The notes: a model not told the origin generated them from the letters alone. DNA of 64,000 bases from Tolypocladium sp. Sup5 PDA-1 (GCA_000750105.3 JPHH03000059.1:1-64000); one strand, 5' to 3'; shown: positions 21,230-33,090, counted from the stretch's first letter. A program made the numbers and translations.

Positions 21230-24200
21230 ATGTCGTGGGACCTGCTGCAGAGATTCCTCGAGTCCGACGTCTTCAATTCGAATCCGTTCCTCTCGGTCTC
21301 GTACCTCTCGTGAGTCCCTGCCCGCCGCGCTCCGTCTGGCACGTCGTCATCGTGACCGTTGCCATCCCGCGGCGCATCGCAGCTCGTCGCTCGCTAATGG
21401 GTTGCCCCTTTGCGTAGCCGCTACGCCGACCATGTGGGAATCCACTACGTGCTGTGCAACAAGCTGCGGCAGTTCCCCTACGAGGACATCGAGTTCTTCT
21501 TGCCGCAGCTATGCCACCTCATAATAAGCGTCGACAATGAGTCAATGGCTCTCGAGGAGTTTCTGCTGGACCTGTGCGAGGAATCCGTCACGGCCGCGCT
21601 CTTGGTACGTGTCCACGGCGCCGCTGGAGGACCGGCGATGCAGCTGACACGCAGACTTCGACGCAGACGTTCTGGCTGTTCCAGACATATCTCCACGATC
21701 TCTCGTCGAATCCCCAATCCGGCGCCTTCCAAACCTGTCGACGAGTGTACAACAAGGTCCAGCACATCGTGTTCGGCCTAGCAGATACGGCGCGGCACGG
21801 CAAGATCACGGAGAACGTCTTGCCCGTCACCGTCCTCTCCAGCTTCGTCCTCGCCAGCGTTGCGCTGCCCATGATACCACGATGGGCCGGCCCCCTTGCT
21901 GTTGCTCAGGCGCGGAAGCCGCAGCCCATCACCGAGATGGTCACAGAGGCCAGTGACACTCCGAAACCGACGAGGGCGCAGACCATGACGGCCACGACTT
22001 CGAGATCCAGACGCGCCAAGGAAGCCAGGAACTCTAGCGCCCCAGATGTCAACGGCCCGGCAGATACACGACTCCGTGCGCCTCGAAGCCTTCCGCCGGT
22101 CGCGTTGTCGCCGTCTCTAAGGTCCAAGACGCCGACGGAAACGAAGAGGCCATCTGCGTTGGAGATGAAGTCGTTGGAGGCGAGGCTCAGCTCTGCGTCT
22201 CTGCCCTTGCCGTCTCCGAACCCGGCGACAAGGCCGGCCACGCCCGTCTCCGCGGGCATTTCGCAGCGACCAGCTGCCGAGAGCATGAATAGACGGCACT
22301 CTCACCACTCCAAGGCATTCATGAACTCGGCAGATTTGACGAATATACAGAAGACGAGGCTGTTGAGGTCACACTACTTTAGGTCGCAGACTCAGTTTTT
22401 GACAGCCCTCGAGGGCATCTCGAACCGCCTCGTCATTGTGCCTAAGCCCGCCAGGATGAGCGCGCTGCGAGCCGAGTTGGCACTCATCGCACGGGACCTC
22501 CCCGCCGAGATCGACATCCCCGTCATCTGTCCCCCGACGTTGGTGAATGGGTCTCCTGGAAAGAGTCAGCACCACAGGATCGTGCGGTTGAATCCTGCAG
22601 AGGCAACAGTCCTTAACAGCGCCGAGAAGGTTCCTTATCTCATGATGGTCGAAGTGCTACGGGACGACTTCACGTTCAACCCCGATACCCCTGACAACCA
22701 GCGACTCCTCACTACCTTGACGGGTGGAAACGGAACCTCTCGGCGTCTCTTTGATTTGTCCTCGGAGATTCCAAAAATCGCGCAGGCGACAGTGCGCAAT
22801 CCCGACCCGATCGTTGATAGTGTCTTTGAGCCCACGTCGGGCGACCTGGGAAGCTCGCCTCTTCTCACGGCCGAGGACGAGGCGCCTTCCAGATACTCTG
22901 CGAGGCAGACCCAACCTCATACCACGCAGCGCCTTTCCAGTGGGGCGACCACATCGTCGACGACGTTGGAGGCAGCCACGCCACGTACTTCGGGGGCTTC
23001 TACATCCAGGTCAAGTAGCCCTGGTTCGAGGCGCAAGATGACGCTTACGCTTCCTCGAAACACGGCTGCCGATCAGCCCGACTTCTCGGCCCTGGCCACC
23101 CACATGAGAACAGCCTCCCAGATGCTTGCGCAACTCGACGCTACGAGCGGCAAGCGGCCGAAGCAAGAGGTTGCTGCGATCAGGGCCAAGATTATTGCGA
23201 GCATGCAAAGTTTGGAAGAGCAGAGCTTCGAAGTGGATGATCAAGGGCCAACCTTTGACACCATCATTGCCAAAACCAATACTATCGACAATCCAGACCT
23301 TGAAGATGACGCGCCTCTCGATGCGGCACTCAACGCCAGTGCCGGTAGGGAAAGGATGGAAAACGACATCAAGACCGGTGGTGTCCAGCGCCGCGGCGAT
23401 CGCGACGACCCTAGTGCGGCTGTCTTCGGAGAAGCCTGGGAAGCGAAGAAGGAGCGCATCCGCAAGTCTTCCCCCTATGGCTGGATGAAGAACTGGGATT
23501 TGGTCAGCGTGATTGTGAAGACGGGGGCGGATTTGCGGCAAGAAGCGTTTGCCTGCCAGCTCATCGATGTCTGCCACAAGATCTGGGTAGACGCCGGCGT
23601 CAATGTCTGGGTCAAGATGATGCGCATCCTGGTGACCGGAGAGTCGTCCGGTCTCATCGAGACCATAACCAACGGCGTGTCGCTTCATTCCCTCAAGCGA
23701 AGTCTGACATTGGCCTCTGTCGAGTCCGGCCAGAACCCCCGGCAGCGCATCGCCACTCTGAGGGACCATTTCCTCAAGGCATTTGGCCAGCCAGACAGCA
23801 AGCCGTACAGGGCCGGCGTCGATGCCTTCAAGCGGTCGCTGGCGGCGTACAGCATCATATCCTACATCCTACAGCTAAAGGATCGGCACAACGGAAACGT
23901 CCTCATCGACAGCGAGGGCCACATTATTCATATCGATTTTGGATTCATGCTGTCAAACTCTCCCGGCTCAGTTGGATTCGAAGCCGCTCCGTTCAAGCTC
24001 ACGCACGAGTACGTGGACGTGCTGGGCGGCCTGGGCTCCCCAGACTACGAAGACTATAAGAAGCTCTGCAAGCAAGCTTTCCAAGGTAAGCCGCAAACCA
24101 TGGTTGTCCTGATTGTGAGCCATGTACTAACAGTTATCAGCTCTGCGCCGGTCTGCCGACAACATCATTGATTTGGTCGCAATGATGGGCCGAGACTCCA

Positions 24201-24451
24201 AGATGCCCTGCTTCTCGGTCGGTGTATCGCATGCTACGAACACCTTACGGCAGCGCTTCCAGCTGCACCTCAGCGCCGACGAGGCAGAGCAGTTTGTCGA
24301 GACGGACCTAGTTGCAAAGTCGTTTGGAAGCTACTACACACGACTGTAAGCCACCTATCCATTCCCCCCTTTGCTCCCATCTGTCCATCGACGCTAACCT
24401 GTTCCCCCCAGTTATGATACCTTCCAATATCGGACCCAAGGCATATACTAG
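21230..24451 (+). CDS. PIK1: Phosphatidylinositol 4-kinase Pik1, 5 exons, 976 aa
   Basis: Makes PtdIns4P at the Golgi (and in the nucleus in yeast) for secretion. Exons are 21230..21309, 21418..21604, 21667..24085, 24141..24345 and 24412..24451. Intron 4 has an ideal TACTAAC branch site. The last exon is only 40 nt and encodes YDTFQYRTQGIY. The N-terminal LKU helical segment begins MSWDLLQRFLES and includes VGIHYVLCNKLRQFPYEDIE. A long Ser/Thr/Pro-rich middle contains the Frq1-binding region of the family. The lipid-kinase catalytic loop DRHNGN is at about 828-833 and DFG at about 846-848. For intron 2, acceptors at 21654 and 21666 are both in frame. The downstream one is used here, and the other would add TSTQ. 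Confidence 0.95.
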
Positions 24452-25602
24452 ACCATCATTTCCTAGCCGCCATATATTCGGGCGGGCCAACAAAATCGGA
24501 GGAGCTGAGTGAGAGTTGAAGCGAAAAAGAGGGCGAGAGCACTTGGGAGCATTTGGGTTTTAGTTACAGGCTGCATTTAAGGCATTTGAGCGGCGTTGCA
24601 GGCGGGGGTGGTTAGACGAGGTGGCGAGCTGCCGATCCAAGGGTGGTATGCGGGGATGCTGTATGGAAGAGGAGGCGGATTTATGAATGAGAGGGGTGTT
24701 GTGGCCTCGAGTGATACAGAGATATGATGCAGTCATGGCATGTTGCTCTTGGTCATGCCATGATGTTGATATGTACGGACTAAATGTAGCAGCATTCAGC
24801 CCTGGCCCAAGTGCCCAACCAAGACCCAGACCTCCAGGATTGAAAACCCCCCATTTGATACGACCATTCACAGTAGGGATTCTCCAGCACGAGTGCGATT
24901 CAAACCAAATCATTGAAAAGGCTGCAACCTGTTAGGTGTGGATACAGATACGGAGCGACTCTCGTGTCGAGGTGCAGGGTAAGTATACCACCCTTGACTT
25001 ACAGTAACGCGTCACAGCTCGATCGAAAGGACGAGGAAGGTCGGGCGGCAGGGATACAGCCGGCACTACGAATATGCTTTTGGCAGTGTTTCTACATGGA
25101 TCGTAGACGGACCATTGGGGTCTGCAGTGCGGTACTTCGTACTTCGTGCAACGGTGTAGGTCGGCTCCGCGTCGCCATCAGGGTCAGCCCTCAACCCCGA
25201 CAACCAACACCCTCTCAACACAACCTCCTACTTCGTACGTCCTCAAACGACATGTCACATCACATTTATAATAAACAACACTCATTCATCCTAATTCAAC
25301 CATCAATCTTCCCATTCCGGCCACGCACGGCGGTATATACTTTGACATGGAGCAACAACAGCAACACCCCGAAGGCACCCCGTCCAGCCAACCAGCCAGC
25401 CAGCCTAACCAGTTGATATCCCCTTTTGGCACCCCAAGTGAGTGACTGGCGGCAGGCAATAAACCGCATCGTACATTTACACGCACGGGCACGCCTACGC
25501 GCATGCCGCGCCTCCCGCCTCCAAAGGCAAGACCTGATCAAATCACCCTCGGTCTCGGCGTCGTCGCCGTTCGCACCCTGGGCGTGGCGCACGATAGCAC
25601 TC
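24452..25602. other. Convergent 3' flanks of PIK1 and the RING gene, about 1.15 kb
   Basis: Both neighbouring stop codons face this interval. It includes a TACTTCGTACTTCGT motif near 25133, another TACTTCGTACGTCC near 25231, and a CCAGCCAACCAGCCAGCCAGCC tract near 25373. A 167-codon frame (24913-25416 plus) has no recognisable product. Confidence 0.6.
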
Positions 25603-28460
25603 CTAGCCCCATCGCCCAGCCTCCCGCTCCGCCTCCAGTCTGCGCATGCGCTCCTCGTCGTCCCCGTCGCGGGCGTCGCTGCGCCGGCTCGTCCTGCGGC
25701 TCTTGTGCCCGCCGTCGTCGCCCTCCTCGCGGCCGCGCTTCGACCCGGCCATGCTCGCCAGGGCCATGCGCTGGGCCTCCTTGAGCAACCGCTCGCGGTT
25801 GCGGGCCTCGCGCTCCAGCGTGTGCGGGTCCTTGGGCGTGCTGCCCTTGCTGTTGCTCCCGTGGGAGCCGTGGCGGTCGCGGTCACGGTCGTGCGAGGCT
25901 CGCGGGCCGCTGGGAGGATCGAAGCCCTTGTCTGCGGGCGTCGATCTGCTGTCGACCGAGGGCCGTCTGCTGCTGCTGCCATGTCGGTAGTCTCGCTCGC
26001 GGTCCTTGTCTCTGTGCCGCTCCTTGCGCTCCTTGCGCTCCTTGTCGCGGTCTCGGTCCTTGTCGCGGCGTCGCGAGTGCTCATAGTCGCGGTCGCGGTG
26101 AGAGCGATGACCCGACTTGTGGCGGTCGTCATCGCGGTATTTGTCGCGATCTTTGCGACTTTCGTAGTCCTTGTCCCTGTCCCTGTGGCTGCGATGGCCC
26201 GACTTCCGAGATCCCTCGGGGGAGGCAGACCGCGATTTCTCGGCGTGCTTGTCCTCCTTGGAGCGGCACTGCTCCTCGTCGTCGTCGTAGTGCTTCCGGC
26301 TGCTCCTGTGCTTCTTGCGGCGGTGGCCATCGTCGTAATCGTCGTCACCGACCGACTGGGAACGGTGTCGTCTGTGCCGGTGCGAGCTTCTGTGGCCACG
26401 GCTGCGGCTGCGACTCTGGGGCTGGCTCCCGTCACCCTTCCGCGATCGCGATCGCGAATGGCCGCCGCTGTGGTCTTGGGCATCAGGATTGCCTGCATCA
26501 CGCCCGTCGTAGTCTGCGGTTCGCTCCCTGCTGTGGTCACGCACGGAGTCGACGGCCTTGTCATTCTCACGGTCAAGGGATCTACTCCTCGGACGGGAAC
26601 TTTCATCAGGGTTCGCCTGCTGCTGAGCTCCTGACGGGCTCGCCATGGGTTCCGCAGCGCCGCCCACCTGGTAGCCCCGGGCTCGGAGGTGGTGTAGGCT
26701 AGTGTTCGGGAGGCCCTGTCTCATGGCCTTGGGGCCTGTCGGAGCGTTGATGGGTACATCGGGTGTAGACGATAAGACTGAGCGAATGGCTCCAGGCTCG
26801 TGGGAAGTATCTCCCATGGCACGGGGCACATCTCCGGCAGCTTCATTGCCTAGGGTCTCACGGGATGCTAGTTCGCTGGAATCCTTGTGTGCGGCATCTG
26901 CATTACCACCCTCTTCAGGTTCCTGTCCCTGTCCCTGGCCTTGTCCGTCTCCGGTCTGTCCTGGAATGCTGCGCCCGAACTCGTCCACTTGCTTGCCGTC
27001 TCCGGAGTCCCCTCCTGCGCCCGAGTCGATCTGTCCCTGGGCGTAGTTGCTAGATCCATGCTGGTGGTGATACCCCTGATCCTGGTTGTTGGCCATGCCG
27101 CCGTGCTGGTATTGGTATCCTCCTCGGTTGTATTGGCCATAGAACCCGCGGCCTCGGCCTCGACCACGCCCGAAGTTGTTGCGGCGATAGTCATTGTACT
27201 GGCCATAATTGCCCTGATTGTATCCCGTCTGGAATCCTGTGTTAAAGTTGCCAAAATCACCGGTTACCATGCCGGGACCACTTTGATTGTAATTATTCTG
27301 GTCGAAACCCCACGATTGTGAACCGTTCCAGTTATTATTGGAGCCTTGTCCGAAACCCCCTCCGTAGCCACCCATGCCGTTCATGCCCATGCCTTGAAAG
27401 CCACCGTTCATGTACATGTTCTGCATCGTCATAGGGTCCATGCCCATACCTGGATAAGCGTTAGCTGCGGTATGGGACTGGGTGGCAGAGGAGGGAGTCG
27501 TCGTACCCATCACGGGAAAGCCGTTGAACGAGTTGTTGCCCATCCCATTCTGCATGGCCATCATCATCTGCATCTGGTTGAAGTCGCCGTTACCGCCGGG
27601 AAACATCATGGCGGCATAGCCGCCGTTTATGGCGTTGGCCTCTTCGGTATTTTGGTCGTTGCCATCGTCGAGGGTGCCTTCGGACTTTTCGGCGACAGCC
27701 TGGTCGGGGTTCTGGGCCTCGTCGGCATGTTGGAGTTCGGTTCCTTCCTCAGCGGCATTGTCGGACGGGCCATTGTGCTCCCCTTGCTGGGGGCCTTCAG
27801 CGTCACGAGGCAAGTCGCCCTTTCCGCTTGCTAGACCTGACGGATGGCCTTCATCAGGTTGCGCGGCTCGTACCTGATCAGAGTCCTCCGCCACGCCTTG
27901 CGCTGAGTGTTCTGCGTGCTGCGGAGCAGCTCCTTCTGCATGTGCGGTTCCGTCGGGCGCTTGCTTCGCTGGGGTTTCTTCTGCAGTCAACTGTGACACT
28001 GGCTTCGGCGCTTCGACGGGGGTCGCTGGCGTGGTGTCCTTTGACTCTTTGGGACGATTCGCTTCTCTCTTCTTCTCGGCCGTGCGAAGGAAAACTCGGA
28101 TCGTCGTGCGTAGTGATTTGTTGGGGTTGCAATCGTCGGCGGCGAGGGGAGAGTGCTCGCAGACTGGGCAAGACTGGGGGAGGCTAGATTGACCTGGCGG
28201 GCTGTTAGCATCGAGGACGCTCATGGCATCTGGGTGGATTTCGGGGGGCATACATGTCTCGCAAATCGCCTGCTCACAGCAGGGCAGTCGAAAGGCGTTG
28301 ACGGCCAGCTTGCTGCAGATGGCGCATCGCAGCTTGATGGGGATATCGTCGAGAGACAGCGAGCTGCACGAGGTTAGCATGTTTCGAGAACTCAAAGCTG
28401 CGAATTTCGGGGAACAAACCTGATGAGCTCAGCCTGAGCTTCAGAAATGGACGATGCCAT
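25603..28460 (-). CDS. RING-finger protein with Gly/Asn-rich RGG middle and RS/RD-rich C terminus, 3 exons, 913 aa
   Basis: Probable E3 ubiquitin ligase linked to RNA. Exons are 28460..28420, 28363..28254 and 28193..25603. Both introns (56 and 60 bp) have GCTAAC branch sites. Removing the 60-bp intron, which is in frame and stop-free, brings the RING together: C27-x2-C30-x11-C42-C43-x4-C48-x2-C51-x7-C59-x2-C62, followed by NKSLRTTIRVFLRT. This C4C4 layout resembles RBBP6/Mpe1 and CNOT4, but the DWNN domain and zinc knuckle of Mpe1 are absent. The middle has acidic/Gln repeats, then a Gly/Asn/Tyr/Met-rich region with GRGRGRG. The C-terminal ~350 residues are dense in RS, RD and KE dipeptides and end in a helical EEERMRRLEAEREAGRWG-type tail. 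The substrate is unknown. Confidence 0.82.
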
Positions 28461-28580
28461 GTCGTCGGCACCCAGGTTGGAGTTCGCTACCGCGTCTGCA
28501 TGGGTAGATGCGAGATCGGAGGATGCTCGTTCCGGGAAGGGGGGGGAAGCTGCTTCGAATGTATGGAGGACTGTGGCCAC

Positions 28581-28594
28581 GTCACGAACGTGAC
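28581..28594. promoter_or_regulatory. Inverted repeat GTCACG-AA-CGTGAC
   Basis: Two 6-bp arms that are exact reverse complements, separated by AA, 121 bp upstream of the RING gene's ATG. Possible bZIP or bHLH site (inference). Confidence 0.5.
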
Positions 28595-28749
28595 CTCGGT
28601 GACTTGCGGCACGTCAGAGCATTAAAGGATTGGGCGACAGACAAAGATGTTTGTTACAAAAGGCTGTAGCCCGTAAGTTAGGTTTCCAGGGTGAGGAGTT
28701 TGACGCGATCAAACAAAAGTGGGCCTGCTGCTGGAAGCGTCGTACGGAT

Positions 28750-28759
28750 GTCACGTGAC
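28750..28759. promoter_or_regulatory. Perfect E-box palindrome GTCACGTGAC
   Basis: A 10-bp palindrome with CACGTG core and the GTCAC/GTGAC flanks favoured by Cbf1/USF-type bHLH proteins. It is about 290 bp upstream of the RING gene's start codon and shares arm sequence with the element at 28581. Confidence 0.55.
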
Positions 28760-29204
28760 CCCATCAGTGACGATGCCAGCCCCGACGACAATGAAGCGAG
28801 CCTGAGAGACAATCACAAGTGAGGACCGATAAGACTAGTGACTAGAAGAGCTTCAGAAGAGCTTATCCTTGAGCACGTTTGTTGCGGGGAGTCTTGCAGG
28901 GGAAGATTATTCAACTGTGCATTGCTGTTTAGAGACCGAAGCATGGGCCATGTATTGAAGCTGTCTTGGCTGTGCAGTAACCTCACATGTCTCATACTTC
29001 CAACTGTCGAGTAGGCTTCACCTCCGCCAGAACTACTTGCTTATCTAAAGAGGCAGATAACGTATATAAGGCAGAACAAAGAAAACAATGACTCCCAAAA
29101 AGTAAGATTGGCTCCCGAACTTGCACGCCTCGGCAGCAGACACAGTCGACCCTCACGCATGAAGCAGCGCAGTCTCCATTTCCCAGCACTTGCATTTGTC
29201 TGCC

Positions 29205-30035
29205 TTAGCAGGCACATCCATCCTTGGCACCCGCCTCCCTGGGGCCTCCCAGGTTGACCCTCTGCTCCTCACCGGCCCTATTCGCCGTCCCTGCAGCCCC
29301 AGCCCCCCTCGCGGATTTCAGGGACGTCTCGGGGATCGCATTTGCAATCGCGGTGAACACCTCGGTTACGTTGTGGCCGGTCTTGGCGCTGGTTTCGAAG
29401 AACAGAAGGCTCTCCTCTTCGGCGTATGCTTGGGCCTCCTCCGTCGATACCTTGCGTGCGTCACCAGAACCTTCGCCGTCATCGGCATCCGAACCCTCGG
29501 ATGGCGCCGACTCGCCAGCCAGATCCAGCTTGTTTCCAACCAGGGCGATGACGATTCCGGGGGAGGCTTGTCGTTGCAGCTCGGCGACCCAGTGCTTGGC
29601 CTTGATGAGGGACGTGGGCTTGGTGAGGTCGTAGACGACGAGGGCGGCCTGCGCATTCCGGTAGTACATGGGCGCAAGCGAGGCGAAGCGCTCTTGGCCG
29701 GCGGTATCCCAAATCTCAAACTTGATCGTCCGCGTGGGCAGGTTGCATTTTTGGGTCAGGAAAGCCGCTGGTGGTCAAACGTTAGAGGCCCATCCATCAA
29801 TCGCGAGACGAGGCGGACGGGATCACGGGGAGGACGTACCACCAATAGTAGGCTCCTTGTTCTCCTGGAAATCGTTGTTGACGAATCGCAGGACCAACGA
29901 CGACTATCGAGAGGTCAGCAATGTACGCCCCTGCACTCGCGGGTCCCATGGGGAGGCTACCTTTCCGACCGCAGCCTCGCCTAGGAGCACCAGCTTGACG
30001 CTGCTGCTCGGCTTCGGAGCATTCGTATCCGCCAT
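29205..30035 (-). CDS. Rab5-family small GTPase (Vps21/Ypt52 type), 3 exons, 233 aa
   Basis: An early-endosome Rab GTPase. Exons are 30035..29961, 29903..29840 and 29767..29205, with introns of 57 and 72 bp. The P-loop GEAAVGKSS (residues 19-27) is split by intron 1 between Lys25 and Ser26. The effector loop EPTIGAAFLTQ spans the second junction. WDTAGQE is at 66-72, NKLD at 125-128 and ETSAK at 171-175. The C terminus GAKDGCAC is a CxC double-geranylgeranylation signal. Between NKLD and the next helix is an acidic/Ser insert (GESAPSEGSDADDGEGSGDA, about 131-150) that is absent from Vps21 and human Rab5 but placed like the insert of yeast Ypt52. I therefore cannot choose between the two fungal Rab5 paralogues. 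Confidence 0.93.
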
Positions 30036-30544
30036 CCTTTGCTATGAAACCGGAGGAACCGTGACGGTTGTGGGAGTGTGCTGGTGAGGGAGTCGGAGTC
30101 GGGGCCCAGGCAGAGGGCGGAAGCGCTGGATATGGGCGACGGCCTTGGGAAGAATCTCGCTGCCTTGCAGGTGACAGACGTGGTCGATCTAGGATGGCAA
30201 GGCTACCTTGGAGTGGGTAACATTGATGATTGATTGCATAATTAGACACGGAGACGAGAGGCGCAACGATGACGAGGTCCTCTGCGCCTGCAAACGGACC
30301 CGACTGGGAGACAAGCGGCTCCACCAGCCACATGGGCGGGGCACTTCTTCGGCAGAAAGTTGCCCCTGAGCCGAGCAGGCCCCGCCAAAATCTTCACGTT
30401 GCCTGGCGCACTGGCGGCAGAAAAGAGACACCGCCAAAAATTCTAGAGGTGCCATTTCTAGCTGATCTTCCACGTCCAGTCCTCGGCTGCCAACGCCACT
30501 GCAAAGTGCTCAATAGGTCACGGCTCGACTGCCGAAACGCGACA
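30036..30544. promoter_or_regulatory. Divergent upstream region, Rab5 / KRI1, 509 bp
   Basis: Shared region between two divergent start codons. No TATA consensus stands out. Frames crossing it have no recognisable product. Confidence 0.55.
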
Positions 30545-32580
30545 ATGGCGCCGGGTGCTACTGCTTCATCGGACCCCAAGCTCGCCAAGCGCAACCTCCT
30601 GGAGGACAGCGATTCGGACTCTGATGGAGGGGCAAAGGTCGATGGCTTCAAGGTGAATGAAGAATATGCTCGGCGGTTTGAGCACAACAAGAAGCGCGAG
30701 GAGAGGCACCGGTGTAAGCTCATGAAATTACCCATGACCTGCAATTCCGTCTGACAAACAATGCAGTAGAGGAAAAGCACAAGAACGAAGACGCCAACGA
30801 TGACGACGACGACGAGTCTTCGTCCTCCAACGAGACCGAAGACGAGGAGGGCTTCCTTGCGACCGAGGACCTGGATGCTCAAATATCCGCAACCTTGCAC
30901 GCGATTCGAACCAAGGACCCCCGTGTCTACGACAAGAACGTCACCTTTGTCGAGTTGCCCGACGACGAGACCCTTGCGGCCGGCAAGGACACCAAGGAGA
31001 AGCCCGTGTTTCTGAAGGACTATCACCGAGAAAAGATTTTGCGAGGCGATGCTGGTGCCTCTGACGACGAGGACGAAGAGCCTCAGACGTATGCGCAGGA
31101 GCAAGATGCCTTGAAGAAATCCATCATGTCAGAAATCAACGCCACAAAGGATGAGGATGCATCCGATGACTCCGACGATGATGAATTCGTGAAGCGAAAG
31201 GAGCCTGTAAAGGCCGACGCCAACGGAGTGCATCCCTCGAGAGCCGCAGGGTTGAAGTTGTCCGAGTTGGACGTCGCCGCCGCCGACAGGAACCCAGAGA
31301 CATTCTTGTCCAACTTTATGGCTTCTCGGGCTTGGATTCCCGAAGAGGGCGGCAGATGGACGGCGTTTGACTCTGACGAGGGCGAGGATGACGATAGGGC
31401 CGACGAGTGGGAGCAGGCATATAACTTGCGATTTGAAGATCCGACGAAGAGCAACGAGGTGCTCAAGTCGTACGCCCGAGACTTTGCAGCCGCACGATCC
31501 GTGCGACGAGAGGAGAAGACCGGCAGAAAGCGTCAACGAGAGCTTGAGAAGGAGAAGAAGGAAGAAGAGAAGCGCGGGAAACGCGAGGACAAGGCTCGGC
31601 TGCGAAAGCTGAAGCTCGACGAGACCGAGGCGAAGCTCCGCAAGATCAAGCAAGCCGCTGGTGCGGCAGGAAGGGACCTCTCGGAGGAGGAGTGGATGAA
31701 GTTCCTCGACGACGCCTGGGAGGACGACAAGTGGGAGCAGGAGATGCAGAAGAGATTCGGCGACGAGTACTATGCTGTCCAGGAAGATGCAGCCCAGTCG
31801 GACGAAGAAGAAGAGAAGGAACATTTTGGCGACAAGGGGAAGAAGAAGCAGCCCAAGAAGCCCAAGTGGGACGATGACATTGACATCAAGGACCTCGTCC
31901 CCGAGTTTGAGGACGACGAAGCCAAGCCCCCTGTCGAGCTCAGCGACGATGAAAGCGAAGGTGGCGACGACGACGACGACTCTCGCCCGTCCAAGAAGCG
32001 CAAAACGACTGACCACAAGCGCGCCCGCCTCGAGTCCCAAAAGGCCGCCCGCCAAGAACGCACCAAGCTCGAGGCCCTCGTCGACTCCAAGCTCGAGCTC
32101 ACGAACCACCATCTCCTCAACGCCGCCGCCTCCTCCTCCTCCGGCTTCCGGTACCGCGAGACCTCGCCGCAGTCGTTTGGCATGACGGCGCGGGACATCC
32201 TCCTCGCGCCCTCGGACAAGGACCTCAACGAGTTCGCCGGCCTCAAGAAGCTCGCCTCGTTCCGCGACCCGGAGAAGAAGCGCAAGGACCGCAAGCGGCT
32301 CGGCAAGAAGGCCCGGCTCAGGGAGTGGCGCCGCGGCGTCTTTGGGCGCGAGTTTGAGAGGGAGGGCCCGACGTATGGCTTTGAGCGGCTGGTCGACGGG
32401 GATGCTGAGGAGGCGCAGGTGCAGCAGCAGCAGCAGGATAGGAAGGGCAAGGGCAGGGAGAACAGGCCCGACGGCGGGAGCGAGGAGAAGGGTAACGTGG
32501 TCGGCGAGGTTGGCGGGTCGCGCAAGAAGAAGAGAAAGAGGTCCAAGGGTAACAAGGCCGCGCAGGTGGAAGCGTCGTGA
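30545..32580 (+). CDS. KRI1: Ribosome biogenesis factor Kri1, 2 exons, 660 aa
   Basis: A nucleolar factor needed for 40S/pre-rRNA processing with Krr1. Exon 1 is 30545..30713 and exon 2 is 30767..32580. The 53-bp intron uses GTAAGC one base inside GGT, with acceptor ATGCAG, and gives EERHRLEEKHKNED in frame. The protein is strongly charged, with repeated Asp/Glu runs and long KE/RE stretches (EKEKKEEEKRGKREDKARLR) predicted as helix or coiled coil. Conserved blocks include PRVYDKNVTFVELPDD and VFLKDYHREKILRG in the N-terminal half, and the Kri1 C-terminal domain SDKDLNEFAGLKKLASFRDP. A basic nuclear/nucleolar tail (RKKKRKRSKGNKAA) ends it. Length is close to yeast Kri1 (591 aa). Its charge makes long antisense frames, which are not genes. 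Confidence 0.94.
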
Positions 32581-33090
32581 AGTACTTGGCAGATGGCTTT
32601 TAGAACACTGGGATATTGTACATAGCATCACCGTATCATAGAGGCGTTAATGATACCATCCGTCATCACCAACGGAGCGAACTGGCAAAGGTCATAATAG
32701 TTGTCAGGAATAAGCTATAGGGTGAGGGCACTTCGCGACAGCCTCGCACGATCTGCGTCACTCACAAGCGCACAAGTAGATCCATCGTCTGTCACACGGC
32801 ATACACACAGGTATATACATCTGCGTACATCTATATAAAATGCAATCGAATGACCCCCATCGTTCGCCCTTCCTGGATATCGTGGTTCCCATTTGGTATA
32901 AAGTTATTCCGCCTCTTGCCCCTCGGGGCATTCCTTACAATTGTAGTTGTTTGATATATCCCCCGCCAAAGGTATAAGTGCTCCTCATCTCGCTCGACGC
33001 CGTGTTGATTGTTGTTTAAAAAAAAAAGCCGCTATGTGAAGTGAAAAATGTCCCTCAGGCACCCCCATTCTGTCGCAGGGATGAACGCGC
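32581..33090. other. Convergent 3' flanks of KRI1 and the Zn2Cys6 gene, 510 bp
   Basis: AT-richer than its surroundings, with TATATAC/CTATATAAAATG stretches near 32811-32842 and an A10 run near 33019. It probably holds the 3' UTRs and polyadenylation signals of both genes. No coding signal. Confidence 0.6.

Larger units (their letters stand above)
28461..29204. promoter_or_regulatory. RING-gene upstream region and Rab5 3' flank, 744 bp
   Basis: Holds the RING gene's promoter. Two inverted repeats built from GTCACG/CGTGAC lie at 28581-28594 and 28750-28759 and are listed separately. No other gene is seen. Confidence 0.6.

Noticed and set aside
25426..26634. A 402-codon hydrophobic-looking frame on the plus strand and a 436-codon frame (25296-26606) on the minus strand
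   Set aside because: Both are shadows of the RS/RD-repeat region of the RING gene. The repeat codons read as Val/Leu/Ala or Thr/Ala/Arg runs in other frames.
31129..32631. A 500-codon leucine-rich minus-strand frame
   Set aside because: It is antisense to the Lys/Glu/Asp-rich coding sequence of KRI1, which automatically gives Leu/Phe/Val-rich sequence on the other strand.
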